The position numbers and the translations under genes are program-made. Under the pieces are notes generated by a model that worked only from the letters and a program-made list of their open reading frames with translations, searched no databases and had not been told where the DNA came from. Shown here piece by piece: positions 60,635 to 64,000 of a DNA stretch of 64,000 nt; position 1 is the first letter of the stretch; every line of letters starts with the position of its first letter. The stretch comes from an uncultured Bacteroides sp. (GTDB taxonomy: Bacteria > Bacteroidota > Bacteroidia > Bacteroidales > Bacteroidaceae): NCBI GenBank assembly GCA_947646015.1, contig CANSEY010000001.1, forward strand, positions 372,001 through 436,000. Reading direction: 5' to 3'.

Positions 60635-63583
60635 TTAACGGCAAAGAGTTGTTTCAGGTCCTAAATATGACCTTTTGAGCCCACCCATATCAATAACGAT
60701 TTTCTGAATCACAGTTCCGGGATCTCCACAGCGAATCTGCAATGTATGCTTACCGGGGGCCTTTACATAAAGAGTGGATTTATTCACTCTACAATTTTTC
60801 AGCACACTGTCATACCAGATCTGGGAATATTCTATGGCTGAAGTGGATGGAGTAGAAATAGATCCGTCATCGATACGGACACTATATTTGGTATCCGAAT
60901 TGGTATGCTCCGGTAGTTTATAATCCCGATCAGCATGCAAAGGGAAAGTGGGCAGTACGTAGGTATACACATCAACCATTCCAGCATTGAAAGTATAAAA
61001 ATCATATTCCACTCTAGGCACCTCGGACGAACGATACATTTGTAAGGGAGCTATCGGACTTCCTATTTGCAAGGCAGCACCTTCAAAGCCCAAACCGGGA
61101 AGTACACTCATCTTGACATCTTCACTCTCAAACTTACGGTGGAAGGCTGTAGCGGGCAGAGATACGTAGCCATTTTCCTCTATGAAAAGTCCTTGTAATT
61201 CGTCGCGTACCGGAGTCTTCGGATTGAATACGGAAACAAGCACCCGTTCTTTCTGCATTCCGGAAGAGAACTCAATAAATCCTGTGACTTTCTCTCCTGA
61301 TGGTACTTTACTCCAATCGATCGATACTTGGATACGATCTTCAGTACGAGTACTGCCCGACTGACGAGACAAAACGATCCACTCGTCAGAAAGTTCCGAT
61401 TTCCAGTCCAACATTCCTCCCCCCTGATTATAAACATCGATCCAGTGACTTTTACGGGAGTAAGTATTGAACACGGGTAAAGCCCGGAAACTAAAACCTC
61501 CCCGATTCAACTGCTCACTTTCTACCTGAACGGCCAACTTCGGATCGCCCGTTGCCACATAACTTTCTTCCATCAATGGAAGCATAAAATAGGAACTGCT
61601 TCCATCATAATTTTGTCTTAGTGACATCATGTATTTCCATTTGCCGTCCAGGAGCGAATTATATCCGTCGGTAATAATCTCCAAACTATCGTGACAAGTC
61701 GTTGCTTCTCTCTTCAGATCATCGGCAGCAGCACGTTTCTGACGAACATATTGCCGATAAAGCTGACCGGTCATATTCATACGATTCATCAGTTCGGCCC
61801 CTTTCACCGGATAATACAACAACTGATACAGCGCCGGTTTTGCCTTTTTATCTACAGTTGCCAACATTTCCTCTGCTTTTTTACCGATCCGCCGGTACTC
61901 AGCCAAACGCCTCCCGGCTTCATTGTAATTTATAAAAGAAAACTCGGTATCGGTACGTTTTTCACCTCCACCCCAATAGTTATTCCAGTATCCCCACCCC
62001 ATGTATTCCGGTTTTCTGGAAAAAGCCAAATTTATATGTGAGCAGGTAATGTCTTTCAATGTATCGTAATATTGTTCTCCGAAGATTTTTGCCAACCAAC
62101 GGGCAGGATAAGTATGCACATTATTTTCGTTGAATTGGTCGATATCATAAGCCATATCGAGAAAAAACGATACTTGTGCCTCAGCCCCTTTCAGGTCTCC
62201 ACAGTTTGCCAACCAGATACGGTCGGCCGTAGTATCATACGCTTTGCGAAGCTCTTCATACATTAATGCCGGAGGAGTGGTACTAAACCATAAATAGCTA
62301 TGAGGTACACCGAGGTAAGAAATATGATAGTATACACCTGCACGTCCTGTACGTTTTTGTTCTTGAGGGCCACTCAAACGCTTCATATAGCCAAAATTAT
62401 CATCCGCCCAGATAATGGTCACATCATCCGGCAGTTCCAATCCATTCGAGTAGATTTCCAGCACCTCTTTATAAGGGGTGAATGCCTGCGGGATAGTTTC
62501 GGCAGGCTTATCAATATGCCGGGTTAGCAGGCTTCTCTGGTCTTTCAAAGCATTCTCCAGCATTTTCACTTTCTCTTTCATCGGTACGTCTCCTCCACCC
62601 ATGGCAGCATCGTGCAATCCTCTCAAGGCTAATGTGTATACATTCTCATAAGCACAATTTTCTTTCACACGATTGCCCAAAACTTCATTAATCTTATCCT
62701 TATTAGCATTATAATCCCAGGGTCCCATAGTCTTGCTATGCCACTCGCTGGCCGTATTCAACAATAAGGGTTCACAATGGCTGGAGCCCATAACAATGGC
62801 AAACGTATCTGCTACGAGCTTATTCTCGGGAATCTGATAAAAAGCGGTAGATACGGGATGCATTGCCGGAGCCAGATGATTAGCTTTCAAACGCAGTAAC
62901 AGTTCACAAATCTTCGCATAGGTACGGGGGCCAATATTACCGCGTTCTTTCTCAAAGGTCTTAGCAGCCCAGGGTTTCAGCCCCCAATCTTCATCGTTCA
63001 GGAAAATACCCCTATATTTCACGGAAGGTGTTTTAGAATATGTGGGCGGAGCATCTACATACAAAGCCTTGTGCGTTTTTACCGGGACATCACCCCACCA
63101 ATACCAAGGGGATACTCCCATCATTTCGGAAATAGAGAACAGGCCATAAGCCGCTCCCCGCCGATCACTCCCTGCTATAACCAATGCTTTGGCTACTCCT
63201 GGAGAAGGGTTGTCGACAGTTTGAATCAAATACCGTTCCCAAGCACCCTGCAATGGCCGGATATCAATTTTTCCTTTTTGCGCCAATTCACAAATCCATT
63301 GATTCTTTTCAATGGTTCCGACAATAACCAGAGCTTTGGCTCTTTCCCTTTTTTGGATCAGTTCAGGCTTTTGACCGGTCACCATTTGAATATCGCGGGC
63401 AAACAATTCTGCCGATCTCTTGATAACAAGCGCATCATTCACATCGTAATAAATCTTAGCCCGTGTTTTCGCAGTAGTCAAAGCAAAACCGGTTTTACTT
63501 TTAGGAAGTCGTTCTTGTACACGAATCTGTGCATAAGAAATGCAGGCACAAAATAGTGCTGCCAATAAAAATAAATGTCTCAT
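60635..63583 (-). CDS. GH115 alpha-glucuronidase
   Basis: A 982-residue secreted enzyme with a signal peptide ending near CISYAQ. GH115 landmarks appear in order: ALVIAGSDRRGAAYGLFSIS, SPWYWWGDVPV, SVKYRGIFLNDEDWGLKPWA, RLKANHLAPAMHPVSTAFYQ, FAIVMGSSHCEPLLLNTASE, and VTIIWADDNFGYMKRL. The C-terminal beta-sandwich runs from about 790. Characterised members release (4-O-methyl)glucuronic acid from xylan side chains or complex arabinogalactans. A TATCTTTG box lies upstream (63617-63624). It is near a NigD-like lipoprotein but not in a SusC/SusD locus within this window. Confidence 0.95.
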   Translation of the reverse strand: MRHLFLLAALFCACISYAQIRVQERLPKSKTGFALTTAKTRAKIYYDVNDALVIKRSAELFARDIQMVTGQKPELIQKRERAKALVIVGTIEKNQWICELAQKGKIDIRPLQGAWERYLIQTVDNPSPGVAKALVIAGSDRRGAAYGLFSISEMMGVSPWYWWGDVPVKTHKALYVDAPPTYSKTPSVKYRGIFLNDEDWGLKPWAAKTFEKERGNIGPRTYAKICELLLRLKANHLAPAMHPVSTAFYQIPENKLVADTFAIVMGSSHCEPLLLNTASEWHSKTMGPWDYNANKDKINEVLGNRVKENCAYENVYTLALRGLHDAAMGGGDVPMKEKVKMLENALKDQRSLLTRHIDKPAETIPQAFTPYKEVLEIYSNGLELPDDVTIIWADDNFGYMKRLSGPQEQKRTGRAGVYYHISYLGVPHSYLWFSTTPPALMYEELRKAYDTTADRIWLANCGDLKGAEAQVSFFLDMAYDIDQFNENNVHTYPARWLAKIFGEQYYDTLKDITCSHINLAFSRKPEYMGWGYWNNYWGGGEKRTDTEFSFINYNEAGRRLAEYRRIGKKAEEMLATVDKKAKPALYQLLYYPVKGAELMNRMNMTGQLYRQYVRQKRAAADDLKREATTCHDSLEIITDGYNSLLDGKWKYMMSLRQNYDGSSSYFMLPLMEESYVATGDPKLAVQVESEQLNRGGFSFRALPVFNTYSRKSHWIDVYNQGGGMLDWKSELSDEWIVLSRQSGSTRTEDRIQVSIDWSKVPSGEKVTGFIEFSSGMQKERVLVSVFNPKTPVRDELQGLFIEENGYVSLPATAFHRKFESEDVKMSVLPGLGFEGAALQIGSPIAPLQMYRSSEVPRVEYDFYTFNAGMVDVYTYVLPTFPLHADRDYKLPEHTNSDTKYSVRIDDGSISTPSTSAIEYSQIWYDSVLKNCRVNKSTLYVKAPGKHTLQIRCGDPGTVIQKIVIDMGGLKRSYLGPETTLCR

Positions 63584-63616
63584 TTTGTGTTTATGTTAGT
63601 GTTTTTTCATTTTATG

Positions 63617-63624
63617 CAAAGATA
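63617..63624 (-). promoter_or_regulatory. -7 box of the GH115 gene
   Basis: The minus strand reads TATCTTTG (TAnnTTTG), about 35 bp upstream of the start codon. Confidence 0.6.
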
Positions 63625-63670
63625 CGTATTCCTACTATTTTTCAAGCTTACTACAGAAACTGTTTCTCAT

Positions 63671-63733
63671 AAAAATATCCCATACACTCACAAACTGAAA
63701 CATATCGTATGTTTCGTCTTATGAGTATATGGG
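63671..63733 (-). terminator. Long imperfect hairpin terminator of the gene at the right edge
   Basis: On the minus strand CCCATA/TATGGG, ACTCA/TGAGT and GAAACATA/TATGTTTC pair in one interrupted stem (63679-63733), followed by a TTTTT-containing tract. It ends the partial gene starting beyond the window. Confidence 0.7.
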
Positions 63734-63755
63734 ATTAACAGGAGTTATTGTAAAG

Positions 63756-64000
63756 TCAATAACCGGACTGCCCAAAAGCCCAATTGCAATATCCTTCAGG
63801 CAAAGAACAGGTTTTACCATCGAAAGACACAGAGAAAGAATGCTTCAAGTTGCAATGTAGATTCACGATCTGTTTCTCGTCTGCCTTTACAGTCAATGTA
63901 TTCCCCTTCCGGGTTACACGGCAATTGTATCCTACGACTTCTCCATTCGGACGTTCTATGACAAAAGCGTTAGTCAGAACAGCTTCACCGATACATTTAA
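63756..64000 (-). CDS. C-terminal end of an unidentified protein
   Basis: The last 81 or so codons of a minus-strand gene that enters from beyond the right edge; the stop is 63756-63758. The visible part reads AVLTNAFVIERPNGEVVGYN, then KGNTLTVKADEKQIVNLHC, and ends GYCNWAFGQSGY. It looks like a beta-rich C-terminal domain. Its neighbour is a secreted GH115 enzyme on the same strand, so a secreted carbohydrate-active enzyme is plausible, but I do not recognise the family. Confidence 0.7.
   Translation of the reverse strand, partial: KCIGEAVLTNAFVIERPNGEVVGYNCRVTRKGNTLTVKADEKQIVNLHCNLKHSFSVSFDGKTCSLPEGYCNWAFGQSGY

Overview
The window is chromosomal DNA from a gut Bacteroides, most like the B. 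fragilis / B. thetaiotaomicron group. The evidence is a SusC/SusD polysaccharide locus with an ECF sigma / FecR pair, NigD-like and DUF4250 proteins, a TPP-riboswitch TonB receptor followed by a PnuC-type transporter and thiamine pyrophosphokinase, a thrA / phosphoglycerate-mutase-like / thrC operon, and many promoters with the Bacteroides TAnnTTTG -7 box.

Layout. 1-2.5 kb is AT-rich accessory DNA: an edge-truncated Imm11-like immunity gene, a tyrosine recombinase and a TetR regulator, resembling a recombinase-associated interbacterial-defence cluster. 2.5-3.3 kb holds a perfect 19-bp inverted repeat, a probable structured small RNA with its own promoter and terminator, and a decayed gene. 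3.2-8.2 kb is an AraC regulator divergent from a TonB receptor and a DUF4374 lipoprotein (Xus-like iron/xenosiderophore uptake), with a methyltransferase gene fragment in between. 8.6-25.2 kb is a minus-strand polysaccharide utilization locus: ECF sigma, FecR anti-sigma, GH95-like, SusC, SusD, GH2, GH35, GH43. Three sites with one shared promoter pattern precede fecR, the GH95-like gene and susC, so the sigma factor probably drives all three units.

25.3-31 kb: a small conserved protein, an MscS channel, thiamine salvage under a TPP riboswitch, and an EamA exporter. 31.4-36.8 kb: the threonine operon, preceded by a long leader that encodes a Thr- and Met-rich 28-residue peptide, a probable attenuator not expected from standard annotation. 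37-45.3 kb: asparaginase, a 22-bp-period repeat array, radA, a GxxExxY gene framed by inverted repeats, a COG2509 flavoprotein, a LuxR-type regulator and a TonB receptor. 45.4-49.5 kb: an overlapping metA / U32 peptidase / zinc-ribbon membrane protein operon and a divergent ferredoxin. 49.5-57.3 kb: a GH78 rhamnosidase, an aminotransferase, ribBA, an LptF/G permease and a START-like protein.

57.4-59.7 kb is AT-rich and mostly non-coding: a CAU tRNA, a small lipoprotein, and two copies of a module made of a hairpin plus four DnaA-box-like 9-mers with identical 12/12/23-bp spacing. 59.8-64 kb: a NigD-like lipoprotein, a GH115 alpha-glucuronidase and the end of an unidentified protein.

Protein families were assigned by reading motifs; no database search was run. 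Promoters, the small RNA and the attenuator are pattern-based predictions.
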